Source of the DNA: Lucifuga dentata
Lineage: Eukaryota; Chordata; Actinopteri; Ophidiiformes; Bythitidae
Length of the DNA stretch: 64,000 nucleotides
Reading direction: 5' to 3'
Assembly (NCBI GenBank): GCA_014773175.1
Contig: VXCM01000145.1
Span: 25,589-89,588 of the forward strand
Both the position numbers and the translations under genes were made by a program. Positions 52,896-64,000 of the stretch are shown here, piece after piece; position 1 is the first letter of the stretch; the number at the start of each line of letters is the position of its first letter. Below the pieces are notes generated by a model that saw only the letters and a program-made list of their open reading frames with translations, did no database searches and was not told the origin of the DNA.

Positions 52896-53779
52896 ATGGA
52901 ACGTAAACACCTCATATAATTTTATGATATTAGAAAAATAGCGTCACCTTATTCACCCGTCTGTCGCTGCACAAGCATTAATAAAACACAATACATCACC
53001 TTATAAGGTCAACCTAAATTGATTACATGCTACCGTTCTACTTACTACTGACTAACAAACAAGATATTTCCTACAGACTCTAAACATTCAAAGCTACTGT
53101 GACATGACCTGGTTTTGGACTCAGTTAACTATATCACTTGTCTTTAGCATTGTTTACAGACAAAGTGGTCCTATGCAAAGGTTAATGAGAGATAGACATG
53201 CTTCTGTTGGTTTTGAGGTAATGAAAATAGATTCTCGTCTTAGAGTGATCTTGCTCCAGGCAGACAGTAGGTGGCGTAGTAGCACTTTGAACCTGTAGCT
53301 GAATGGTGAGAGACTTTAAATGAGACCAAACTCCAGGTTTCACTGTAAACACTATTTGAAAATCATTACCTATACATAATTCTAACTATTAATCAAACAC
53401 ACAATCTAAACTACTTGTCATGCACAAATAAAAACCAAATACATTTGTAGGTTATACAATGATGTGTGGATGATTGAATTTGAGTGAGAGGAGGAAGGTT
53501 AGAGAGAGAAAGATAGAGAGGGAGACATTGAGGTGTCGCGGACCCCAGGGGGTCCTTTGTGAATCTCCAGTTCATTGTTGTATGACCTGAAGAATGCCGC
53601 AGACGTTGATTGATCTCCTAGATGCTATCCTGGAGCATACAACTGTGTTGTAAAAGTTAGGGAGATCAGGAGAGGATTTGGTCTGGTTTGGTGTTGATAA
53701 AACTCACAGTTTATGGCTTTAAAGGAAGATAAAAGGGAAATTTGGTCCTGTTCCTGTCTTTCTGTGTCTCCACAAAGGA

Positions 53780-53914
53780 GTTGACTGGGGATCACAGCAT
53801 GGGCCCATATAGGGCTGGTCCCTGAATGAAAGAAGTCATAAAGTTANGTTGACTGGGGATCACAGCATGGGCCCATATAGGGCTGGTCCCTGAATGAAAG
53901 AAGTCATAAAGTTA
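53780..53914. repeat. 67-bp perfect duplication around a single N (probable assembly artefact)
   Basis: Bases 53780-53846 and 53848-53914 are identical, with N at 53847. Confidence 0.9.
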
Positions 53915-55956
53915 GTGACTGCTTTTATCTTACTGTGAGTTCCATGGGGGGAGGTCAAGGAATTTTGGCCTCTGACTTTAGTTAGGATTCTAATCACAGT
54001 TATTCTTCAGTATTGCTACATCAGGGAGATGTCAATTGAATCAGCTGAAATAAGTGGCCCCTGTGTGGATGTGTCATGAGTGAGCAGGACTCATTAAAGG
54101 GACTCTGAGGGGAAAATCAGTGTGGATAAGCACAGGTGTTAAAAATATAAATTTTTCATGAATATGTCATCAAAAGTCAACCAGTTTAGACTTGCAATGT
54201 TGGTTTATATTCCGCTGCAAATGTACAGTTCTAAAACTCAGTCAGCCTCAATCATTCCAAAACATATTTTCAATTTCTTCTCACTTTTTGTTGGTTTTGA
54301 ATTAGTAAACTGACATTTTACAGCCACTCGCCACAGGATTACTGAGGCAAATCAGTGCTACAGAGACAATAGGATTGGTGCCTGTACTGTGTCTACACCT
54401 ACAAGCATTATCTACTTTGGAGCAGAGCCTCACAAATAAAGCAGGAGCACATGTTGAATTCTATCTATGAGTTTCTGAAAGAGACAAAGATATTTCATCA
54501 CATATCGAAATGTATGCTATGGTTGTTGTGACTCTCACCAGGTAGGAAGGAACTGCCTGTCAGCAAGCAGAGTTGTGTTATGAGCGTTGGGAATGACTTA
54601 CACATTCTGCACTATGTAATTATTCTTTTAAACTGGTTTCTTAAATTCTGAGCTTAAAGATTAAATCCAGAGCCTTGAAAGATATTCCATGGCCAAATCA
54701 AAACAAATAGCAAAAATAAATCAAACTACAATATTAACCACAAACTGCAGGATTGATGTTGATTTATTGCGGCAGTAAACAGCGAGGGCATCAGCTTAAT
54801 TTAAAATGACAACTGAAGCTTGAAATGAAAGTCTGTTATATATATTTTATTTAAACATGGTACATTAAAATTACCAAAATGCTTCAAAATTTCTCAACTT
54901 GTTAACATAATGCTAATAATTAGAGACTAACTGTTAGCAATGCAACCCACTTACTCAATGTGTAAAATATATTAGTTGGAATCAGTATAAATCTAAATAT
55001 TAGCACAAAATAGAACATTCATTACATTTATTCACCTTCTTTCTTCCCTTTCTACTTTCATGCATCTCTTCAGCATTCACCCTGAGTCCATTCTCTGAGT
55101 CCATTGTAGCATTGCTTTCACACTTTATAGTGTTTGCAGATTAAAGGGGTTAATTTTCTTTAGATGAGATCAAATTTTTAAATTATATGTCAGCATATTA
55201 TGGGATGTCATTTACTGAGTTAGCTCAAGGGCACGCTGCCTAAATCAGCATCCCCTGTCTTCTTGTTTAAATCAGTTTTCCCAGAGCCTCTGTGACTTTT
55301 TCCTTCTTTAACAGAGCATTTTTGCACTCAGGTGGAGCTTTTCTCTCCATTGAAAATTTTTGGAAAATTCAATAAAGTAGTTGGAGAGGGTAAGAAGCAA
55401 GGATTTTGGACTTGGGCCAGGCTAGTGAGAAGAGGAATGAGGTTGAGTGTTTATTTTATGCAATGCCATTTCTTATGGGAGTAGTCCTTACTTATGACTG
55501 CATCTCCAAGAGGGAATATGTTTATTGAGAGACAGTAAATGTGAAATATTGACAGTATGACAAAAATTATTGAATTTCATTGGTAAATAATATAAAACGC
55601 AAAACATAATTACTCATTACTCTGTAATGTAACAGAGCCACAGTTTAAAAGAAAACTTTGAGCATGTAAGTCAGTTAAACTAAGACTATTTGTAGTTTGT
55701 TTGAAAAGAGATATTTTGAGCCATCATGGATTAATAGCCATCCTTCTCTATTTAAGTTTCATATAAAAGTGAAGGCAACAGAAACATATCACAAGATAAT
55801 ATCGAGAGATAAGTGGAGAGATAGGAAAATGTAAATTTACTTTTTTCTTTCTGAATCCTCATCAACCACTATCAACTATCCAAATAATTCACTCAAAAAG
55901 TTGTAAGTTTAGGGTAGATTATATAAGATTAAAATACAAATAAAGTACAATTAACC

Positions 55957-55995
55957 AAAAAAAAAAAAAAAAAAANAAAAAAAAAAAAAAAAAAA
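55957..55995. repeat. Poly(A) tract with an N
   Basis: A homopolymer with N at 55976. About 70 bp to the right, CAGTGGTTCTCAAAC (about 56069) resembles one hAT-type terminus without a partner nearby. Confidence 0.8.
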
Positions 55996-58102
55996 GTTGA
56001 ATACATACAATTTAGTCATTTTCATCAGATTATGTGAATGCTGTGTCCATGTTTGATGCCAGTGGTTCTCAAACAATTTCTTAATGAATCTAATTTTTTT
56101 GTGAAAAAAATTGCCACAATAACAGAATTTCCATAGATAGATTGATTCCATATCTTTTTTTATTATTTGCAGAAACGTTAGTCTTGGTTGACTATACGTT
56201 GCCTGCATTTTAATATATCTTGAATATAAAAATATGGATATTAAATAAATGCTAGATGAAAAAGTTACTTCAAGTTACCACATAGGCACATATCAGTAAG
56301 CAGATATGTAAGCAAGCAATCAAGTGGCACACTGAATGCCTAGCTGATGTAACATGATTTGCAAAGCAAACAGGGTTTCCATTTTAACTCAGGAACTAAA
56401 GGCAGAAATGAAAATAGAATCACCCCTAAGGCTTTGTTATTGTCTTTGCCCTTGTGAGATATAGAAACAGGGATTCTCAAATTATTTGACATTCCTTTTT
56501 TAACACATTGACACTATTGTTTGACTTTGGTTCTGTGTTCTCAGTTGCATGTCTGAAAACCACCAAACTTGTGTTTAATTCTAGCACGATGAAATCAGAT
56601 CAATCAGAGTGGCAGAGCTTGTGTATCATTCCAGAACAGTCACTTCTAAGCTCAGTCTCAGTGTCCATTAGCCTCTCTGTGCTCATCAGAAGCTCCCCTT
56701 CAAATGAGTGACTGAAAGTCAGCGTGACCAAATTCATTTTGCTGCTATCGTTTTGCACTTTGCTCACCCTGCCTCACTATCTGTGCTTTTCCAGGCTGTT
56801 TCACTAACACTTCAACACAGATATTACCCCAGGGAGATCAGCCTGGGGAGGGCTGCCCTATTCTGTCTCATGGCACACTGGAGACTTGAGACCTCTACCT
56901 ATGATGACATTAGCTTTGATAACAAATTTCACTGATGGCTTGTAATAGAAAAGAGTGAATTAACTTTGATGGTGCAGAACCTTGCAAACAGAGGTGAAGG
57001 TGAATGCTGTTTTTTTTTTTCCTTTCAGTAAGAACAAGAATAAAAACTTGCTGTTGGATTAGCATACTTCTTTTATAGTTATTCAGGGAATGGATCAGAT
57101 GTTGCTCTAAAATGTGCCAGTACTCCATTATTCCGACAGTTTAACTACATGCAATCCTCCGGAGGTCCCTTCTCCAGATTTAGCTGCAGATGCTGTTCAG
57201 ACCTGTGGAAGACATAAAGCACTACTGTCAGATTGGCATGGAGGCATAAGGGGAATAGAAAGACAATGTTTTCTGTCAGTAAAAACTAAAAATGATATTC
57301 TAATCCTGCACCAAACCATCAGTGGAATGACCCAGACTCTGTAATTACTGTAAATCACATCTACAATACAGGAGCTGGACGAAAAAGAACTGAAACTCGT
57401 AATTAGAGCTGACAATACTGCAATCACAAAAAATATCCTTTCTGCAAAGACAACTAAGAAATACTACAGATCCATTGGCTGAAAATAGCAGATTTGCTAG
57501 GAATTTTAACTGATCAGGCTGACAGTCTAAAGATGAGTTCAACGAGTCAATCCATCAGCAGTTCAGCTCATCTCTGAGATGACAAAGTCATCACTGGAGA
57601 ATATTGACTGACTATAAAAGTGTGCTGTTAGACAACTGAGCAAAGTAACACATCTAAAGAGACCATTTTAGATCAAATGTTATTGGACTAAAGATAATTC
57701 TAAAGCCCATAAATCAACAGTTACTTAATATACAATATTACTAATATACAGTTACTTAAACATAATTTTATGAAATGTGATTTTTCTTTCTTTTTTTTTT
57801 TTCTTTTTTCTTTTTTTGTTTTTTTAATGTCCAAGTGTTGGAACAAGGAGTCCATGAAGGCCACCTAATGGCCTTGATTATTCATGGGGAAAATGATGAG
57901 TGGGAATATAAATAGCTTTGCTAATTCTAAAAAAGACACTGCATTGACTTTTACTTCTGGTAGTAAATCATTGTGCAATATGTCTATAAAGACTTCTGAG
58001 TCAGGTTTTGAACCATTTCCGAGAATGACAGAATAAATGATGCAATGTGATACAGCAACAATGGCTTATGTCTAATCATATGTGTGATATCTGTTTTCTC
58101 AG

Positions 58103-58295
58103 GTGCTAAATGTCAGTGTGTTAGATGGGGAGCAGGTGACAGTGGAGGACACGGGTGGCAGAGAATCCTCTATCCTTGCCAATGAGTCAGTCTTGATGAG
58201 GGGCCTTGTATTACGCAGCTGGAGCAATCAGATCTCCATCCGTTTTCACAGCGACCATCAGATCAACTCTGGATTCCTGATGTTGCATTACCAGG
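58103..58295 (+). CDS. sez6: SEZ6-family gene, exon encoding the second half of CUB domain 1
   Basis: This 193-bp exon follows acceptor TTTTCTCAG and precedes donor GTGAGC. It continues in phase 0 from the exon ending at 41040 and ends in phase 1. It encodes 64 residues and the first base of the next codon: it starts VLNVSVLDGEQVTVED, contains LANESVLMRGLVLRS, and ends LMLHYQ. Recalled human SEZ6 reads VQNISLREGETVTVE, LANQSFLLRGQVIRS and FHYQ at the same places, a closer match than SEZ6L (LSIRGVDG, LLVEGQVIRS) or SEZ6L2. NVS and NES are likely N-glycosylation sites. The next expected element, the first Sushi domain beginning a few residues after HYQ with a conserved Cys, is not seen before the end of the window, so the gene is truncated at the right edge. 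Confidence 0.9.
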
Positions 58296-60724
58296 GTGAG
58301 CTGGTGTCATCTTATCTATGTGTTTCTGTTTGCATTTTTAAACTGTGCATCAGTCCAACAACACCTCAACAGTGGACACTGAATTATGTGTACACTTAAT
58401 ATTTAAATATTATTTTAAAAAATATATATATATTTAATTTAATTTAATTTAAAGAGAAATTAAAGACCACCATCCCTTCTACATTCAGACATACATGTTA
58501 GCAGGCAAAACATTAAATTTAAAGGTGGGTGTACCACCTGAATATTTGAATTTGAAAAATTAGGGGATTTGGCAAAATAACAGGAACATTAAAATATGGT
58601 TTTATGCTTTGAAGATTGGTTGTCAGTGACATAATGTGTATGCTGATAGTATTTACAGGGCTTAAACATGCAAAATTACCAGTATGTATAGGTTGTGAGT
58701 GAGATTATAGTACATTGTGCAGCAGTTGTGCCAACAAAACAAGTGCTGGCATGCAATAAGACAGGGTGAAGAAACATTTTTTGGGTTAAATATTATTATG
58801 GACTGTGACAGGCTGTCACTACAATAATGACACTTCATTTTTCCATAAAAAAAAGAAGGCTGATATAATACTATTAATGATTGATTCCTGTAATATACTG
58901 TATCCTGTAATTTACAGTATCAGTATGATGTATTGGCTTTTTCTCAACCAACTGATTGCCACATAGAAAAAGCAAATATTATACGTTCTGACCTCACCAA
59001 GAGGCTCTCCTGAATGTGTACACTTTCTAGTACTATAGACTAAATTAAACAGTAAAATTGGAAAAAATAAGCTGCCATACATAGATGTAATGTTATCATT
59101 TTATTATTCGTAGTGGTGGTGGTAGATGTTTAAGTACTGTCTGTATGTCCTTTGTATAAAGTGGATTTATAAAAGAAATTACTTATTTGTCATGCAGAAT
59201 ACATCACTTTTCTGCCAAACTTGTTCAAGCAAAAAAGTACACAAGAATAGTGTGGTAGTGGCAATATTTCTGTCAGTAAAAATGGCAGAAATGTTCCCTC
59301 TCTCAATTGTTTAGTCCATGACATTGATCTTCCATATCCACAACAATGTCTGTTTATCTTAACAATCACACAAAGTGTCCACCAATTACATGCTCCATCG
59401 ATTAGAGTTGATAGTGGAAACCTGTGGACAAAACATTCATTCCACTGTGTTACTGCTAATGGCACTTTCATCACTTCTTAAATGATGGCACCATCAAAAC
59501 GGCGCCACTCATGTGAGATAAATCAGCCCATAGCTGTGGCTATGTGAATATCAGTGTGTGGTCAGGCTGAATGATGACAGTGAAGGGTCAATACAGATCA
59601 TACAGGGTCATGCATAGATGGGGACAGATGGTTCCCTGGTGACAAATAGTTGAAATATACTGTGAGCAATCTGTCAGTACATGGGCAGTATAATATATAT
59701 GTTATTGTACCAATTTTTCAAGCACATGTTTTCTTTCTTCTTGACACATTTTGTTCTTTTTAAGGCATGTTTGTCATTGTGTCAGGCATATGCTGATGCA
59801 ACTTAAATGCATGTACCATCTGGTGGCAATCAGTAATTTTAATGATGCCAACATTAGAGTAAATATTAAGTAAGGACCATATTTAAAAAAAAAAAAAAAA
59901 AAAAAAAAAGTATAATTGGATCCATCGTCATTCAATAATTTTAGTTATTAACAATTAATGTTAAGCATTTCAATAGGAATTTGCCAAGAGTATGGAGAAG
60001 ACACTTAAAATCTGAAGACGTACAACTTATTGACTTTTGCTTAACACTTCAAAATTGAAAGCATACAGTAAAAACAAGATCAGTTTAGACGTGTGAAGAT
60101 GCACTCTTTCCCTTCACTTCTCCTCTTTGCAAATGTTTAATAATTTAAGGAGAAAGCTGAAAAATGTGATTCAGCATATTTTTTGTGGTAAGTGTGTTAT
60201 TTGTCAGGTATATTGTTGTATGTAGGAGGACAATGAAACCCTGTGGATATAAACCCTGTGCTGCTGTTTGCTGTGCTGTAAACAGACTCACCTGTGGAGT
60301 CGTAGCTTATAATGAAGCAGTGGCTGATGGAGGTTTTATTTTTCCCTCCCAGCACTCTCCCACACACTTTTACACTCACTGTTAGTATATATACGGTAGT
60401 TTGAGTTTGAGCTGAAAATCGCTGAAAGGCTGTTTTAAATGTTGCTTGTTATATTGCTACATACCTCAAACTAACAAAAGGGTCAGATTTCTAACACCTG
60501 AAATTTCCATGCAGTTATCTGACACACGATATGGACTATTTTCAATATTGCATGAACTTAAAATCTTAGATTATATTGTCTAAATCACACAGTTGCTTAA
60601 ATTATGTGGTTACTAGCTAGGTAATGGCACAAAATGTCACATATTTCTGCCATCTATTTTCCTGGTTTTCCCAAACTTCACTACTGGAAGACACAGATGT
60701 TGTCATTAACTATCAGTTTAGGAT
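58296..60724 (+). other. sez6: Intron after the second CUB exon, proximal part
   Basis: Donor GTGAGC opens a phase-1 intron that extends past the window. The sequence is AT-rich, with TA/TTTAA repeats (58420-58450) and an A run (59886-59908). No Sushi-domain exon was found. Confidence 0.7.
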
Positions 60725-61615
60725 GAGTGGTTGTCAAACTGTGATATGTGTACTGCTTTTGGCCATGATTTAACTAAAATGAGGGAACAAATTGATAAAA
60801 CACAATCTAACTAAATGAGGGAACGAGTAATAAAATGTATTAATAAAGCATGGGAAAGAATTCATAATACGTGGCCACTATATTTTTTTCCCCTGGATGT
60901 CATATGAGGAGCTTCATATTAATTTGATACAGACAGAGATTCAGCTTAAACAAAAAAAAAAAAGATGGATGAGTTCCATGTTTAACTTGGACCCATCTTA
61001 GACACACTGCATCACCAAATGATTGATTTCCTAAACCTGTTGTGACTGATCTGATGCCACAGTAGATTTTTTTTTTTTTTTTTNATTTTTTTTTTTTTTT
61101 GTGCTTTTTAGTGATATACATTTTAATGACCCTATAAAATGCTTTCACAGATATGTTACAGTGTAAATTATAACTCTTGTCAGCTACAGTGTCTTATGAA
61201 CTATAAATCCTACTGGAAGACGTGTGGAGTGACTTGTCCCATGAGCAGTCTATTTCTGTTTGTAGGAGGACAGGAAGAATTTAAATACGCTAATGAGTAA
61301 ACATGCATCGACCAGCATTTTTAGTAACTATAGAGATCTTGGTGATGCTGGAGATATTTCAATTTATCTTCATCTCCTTGGTAAGTGTGGTATCACCTTG
61401 TCCTTTATAATGGGCTGTGAGAAATGTGATTGGACAAGCGTGGAGAAAGAGACAGAGCTGTTCAGAGATGGATCTCAGCTCAGGATAATTAATATCTGCT
61501 GCAGTGTTGGCTCTGTTCTGCTGTGATGGCAGACTGATGGATGGCCCTATAACATTAGGAGCACACTTGACACTGGGACATGAATATATGTGTGTCAGTT
61601 TTTTATGTATAGAGT

Positions 61616-61643
61616 AGGGGGTGGGGGTNGGTGGGGGTGGGGT
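61616..61643. repeat. G-rich (GGGGGT)n patch with an N
   Basis: Repeated GGGGGTxGG with N at 61629. It could form G-quadruplex structure. Confidence 0.7.
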
Positions 61644-61940
61644 GTATACTACTTTCCTCATCCATCTCAACCCCTTTTTCATTAGTCTCTTCCATACAGA
61701 AAAGAGTAAATACAATCTCTCAGCAGTCTGTTTAACAGTTATACCCGGGATTACCCATTATAGCTGCATAAAACAGGAAATGCATTACAAACATTAAAAA
61801 CAGTACAAACATAAAATAAGCTTTCACTCAATCTGAGTTTAAGTTCTTATGTTTAAAAAGTTCTTATGTTTACTTATTAATGTGTCCTGTCCACATCTCA
61901 AAATTTCCGCACCTTATTTATGTTTCTATATTCATACAGA

Positions 61941-61961
61941 AAAATAAATAAATAAATAAAC
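61941..61961. repeat. (AAAT)n microsatellite
   Basis: About five AAAT units. Confidence 0.85.
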
Positions 61962-62940
61962 TGAAAGTAAATTGAACTTCCCACAGATGGATTTATCACC
62001 ACTTCTTCATTTAGTTGATGAATATGCTTTTCCTATGACCTAACTTTAACAGCCAAGCTTGAACTCTTCCTTCAAAAGATATCTCAAGACCTTCAAAACA
62101 TAAATCACTCCGTTTAGCCAGCAGCAGTAATGTTCTACTGGTATGGCTGTAACTAATCAGCTGGGTTGACAAGTGAGGTGACCAGAAGACCTCTGCTACA
62201 GGCAACGATCCACCACGCACCACGACTCCTCAGTAACATTGATGAGATGTCGCCTGGAGTCCAAAGTTATTTCTCTTTAATAGCCTTTATTGAGCAAATG
62301 ACTGTTAAAATTGAGTTTTTAACCCAACCACATAAATATCAATAAGGCATATCACAGCAGAACTATGGTCTGGCTTTCTACAACTGAATCACTTTCCCAG
62401 AGACAATACTATTGATCTTTCCTTCAAAGGTAATGCTTTGGTGCAGAGCCAGGACAAAAGACCGGGAGCGACAGTCATCTTCTTCCAAAAGTCACGCAAA
62501 ACTGCTCCGTGAATGTTTTCAGTCAGTGCTTTTAAACTTAATTCACGACTACATCCAGACATCAGTTTTCTTCTAAATCAGTTCTTAGACATTTTCAACC
62601 AAGTATCACTTCTGAGTAAACCAAAGTATACCACGTATTATTTTATTTTCTTAAGGACTGCTGGTCCACACAGGGCCTTATAAAACTGAGTATAAAATTT
62701 ACAGTATTGATGCAAAATATTTTGATGGACACAAAATGGAAGTATGTAGTGTGCACATGAGACAAGTTGAGCTATTTCAACAAAATGACAAATTCATCAT
62801 TTTTAAAATGTCACAATAACTAAATTTTCATAGATTTTAAGTTTCGTAGATTTGTTTTGATGCTCTGTAGAAATTTCATACCACCAGGGGGCTCTGCAAA
62901 TGCTACCGATGGTACTTATACCTCAGTTTGAGAACCACTG

Positions 62941-64000
62941 TTCTAACTGTAAAGGTTGAAATAATGTAACCCATGGTGGATACTATTCTCCAACATAGCA
63001 TGATTTAATATGGTAATTTCTTTTACCATTGGATTCAGTAAGTTTAATGAGCTTGTGTATGAGTTTTCTGTCTCTTTGTCAAATGCAGTCTCTTTCCACC
63101 TTTGTACCTGCAGGGATTCAGGCAACACTTGAATTGCAAGTGTGACAATTTGGATGGCCAAAACTTAAATGGATTTAATTTGTCCAAATATGGTGGTTAA
63201 TTTAAAATCACAGGTCTCTACAACTCCTCCACTGTGACCTAATCAACATAATTTGTCCATAATTGGTAGAAGAGTGGACAAATTATGTTGATTCTCATTT
63301 TGACTTAGAAGTAATCAGAAAAAAAAAAAAAATTAGTAAGTGGGAGAACCACAGTGAGTGTTCTTTCAAGAAATGCATTTTCCCCCTCATAAATTATTTC
63401 CAAAAGCTGGTCTTTATTTCAGCCTTTTGAGAGAACAAGTCTTAACTCATGATTGGATCAAAATTACACGTTAATGGGTTTTATACACAACTTCAACTGC
63501 AGGCAGACATGAAATAGCAGGAAGAAGCCAGAAGAAAAAAGCTTTTTTTTTTTTTCAAGAAAAGGCATTAAAAATGAATTGCTGCCATACAGATAAGTGA
63601 GAACAAAGCAAAACAGGAGAGCTCAAGAGGATAATTATAAATATTACAGCAAAATGACAGATATAAAATGAATTTACAATTTGCTTATTCACATGTTCTG
63701 TTTCAATAGTTGTTATATTGCACTGACTTAGAAACAATGCTATTTAAATCCCAAAAGTCTTTAGATGATCTCAGATGTTCTTTTTTCATAATTATCAGAA
63801 GATTTGCTTTAAACAAAGCAATAATACATGCCACTCATAGAAAAGTACATGTATGGAAGCCATAGTTACAGATCCAGACATTATGTAAGTAACAGTAATA
63901 TCATTTATGTTACTCCTTTGTGTATTTAGTATATTTTTAAAATAATCCAGGAACACACCATTGAGGTGTGCAGTTTTCAATGTTTTTTTTTTTTTTTTTT
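62941..64000 (+). other. sez6: Intron, distal part to window end
   Basis: AT-rich sequence with one long perfect hairpin (63241-63293), short A/T runs (63319-63333, 63543-63555) and a poly(T) at the very end (63982-64000). No exon was found. Confidence 0.5.
63241..63293. repeat. Perfect 19-bp hairpin
   Basis: The arms 63241-63259 (AATCAACATAATTTGTCCA) and 63275-63293 are exact inverse complements around a 15-nt loop. It could be the core of a tiny inverted-repeat element or a foldback structure. A related AATTTGTCCAAAT lies about 65 bp upstream. Confidence 0.85.

Larger units (their letters stand above)
51558..53104 (-). mobile_element. Probable long terminal repeat (solo LTR) or other promoter-bearing insertion
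   Basis: This block has far more CpG and G+C than the surrounding intron, most clearly at 52130-52350 and 52640-52910. Read on the minus strand it has two CCAAT boxes, a TATA-like TTTAAAAA, a splice-donor-like CAA|GTAAGA (about 52118) and an AATAAA signal (about 51823). That order (promoter, long leader, donor, poly(A) signal) fits an LTR with a long R region. It lacks gag, pol or env coding. The termini are not proven: the right end could be ...TGTGACA at 53104, and the left end is placed where similarity to the transposon fragment stops. One assembly duplication lies inside. A host promoter is the main alternative. Confidence 0.4.
41041..58102 (+). other. sez6: Large phase-0 intron splitting CUB domain 1
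   Basis: This 17,062-bp intron separates the two halves of a single CUB domain, with donor GTAAGT and acceptor TTTTCTCAG. I found no convincing extra exon inside. Up to 51.4 kb it is AT-rich single-copy-looking sequence with homopolymers (41396-41426, 50024-50064), a TTTA repeat near 43045-43070, and some more complex stretches (for example 46480-46780 and 49060-49270) that could be conserved elements. From 51393 to 53104 it holds a truncated inverted-repeat element and a probable LTR. From 53105 to the exon it is again mostly featureless, apart from two assembly duplications and homopolymers. Confidence 0.8.
60725..62940. mobile_element. Candidate hAT-like element bounded by GTGGTTxTCAAACTG termini
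   Basis: The left end GTGGTTGTCAAACTGTGATA and the inverse of the right end (GTGGTTCTCAAACTGAGGTA) agree at 22 of 27 positions. This terminus is common in hAT (Tip100/Charlie-like) elements. No transposase ORF is visible in the 2.2 kb, and no convincing 8-bp target duplication was found, so two independent fragments remain possible. A T run with N (61069-61100) and a GGGGT patch with N (61616-61643) lie inside. Confidence 0.4.

Noticed and set aside
52587..52910. Minus-strand open frame of 107 codons with a hydrophobic LLLDLFALLLFALPTLG segment
   Set aside because: It runs through the CCAAT and TATA-like promoter motifs and has no homologue I recognise. The hydrophobic part comes from pyrimidine-rich leader sequence.
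61359..61715. 118-codon minus-strand open frame
   Set aside because: It crosses the GGGGGT/N patch, giving a PPPxTPTP stretch, and shows no domain.

Overview
The window is AT-rich vertebrate genomic DNA, most likely from a ray-finned (teleost) fish. The reasons are long introns with few exons, many dinucleotide and tetranucleotide microsatellites, a LINE 3' end with a GATG-repeat tail of the fish Rex3 (RTE) type, a decayed Tc1-like transposase, and several short inverted-repeat DNA transposons. I see no prokaryotic gene organisation, rRNA, tRNA or CRISPR array.

One protein-coding gene is supported, on the plus strand: a member of the SEZ6 family (seizure-related gene 6; type I membrane proteins with CUB and Sushi domains), closest in my reading to SEZ6 itself. 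Three consecutive coding exons are present. The first (39742-40518) encodes a Ser/Thr/Pro-rich extracellular N-terminal region. The other two (40919-41040 and 58103-58295) together encode the first CUB domain. Splice sites and phases agree throughout (phase 1 in, 1/1, 0/0, phase 1 out). The signal-peptide exon was not found upstream, and the exon for the first Sushi domain lies beyond the right edge. Nearly all the window is therefore intron: up to 39.7 kb upstream of the first exon seen (some may be 5' flank), 400 bp, 17.1 kb, and at least 5.7 kb downstream.

The non-coding part holds mobile-element debris. Positions 1-1250 carry pieces of inverted-repeat DNA elements, and a complete relative lies at 30166-30894. 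A Rex3-like LINE end is at 25300-25608, a Tc1-like pseudogene at 31150-31700 and a hAT-like element at 31815-32686. A nest at 34032-35298 has one DNA element inside another, with a LINE tail and a duplicated segment inside the inner one. A truncated relative of the outer element (51393-51557) abuts a GC/CpG-richer block (51558-53104) with a minus-strand TATA/CCAAT promoter, a splice donor and a polyadenylation signal, which I read as a probable long LTR. A candidate hAT element spans 60725-62940. Degenerate telomere-like CCCTAA repeats occur at three places.

The sequence also carries an assembly signature. Fifteen single N characters occur. Four separate perfect 65-67 bp direct duplications of otherwise unique DNA, and the other eleven sit in homopolymers or simple G-rich/GT-rich sequence. 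The four duplications look like unmerged contig overlaps, not biology.
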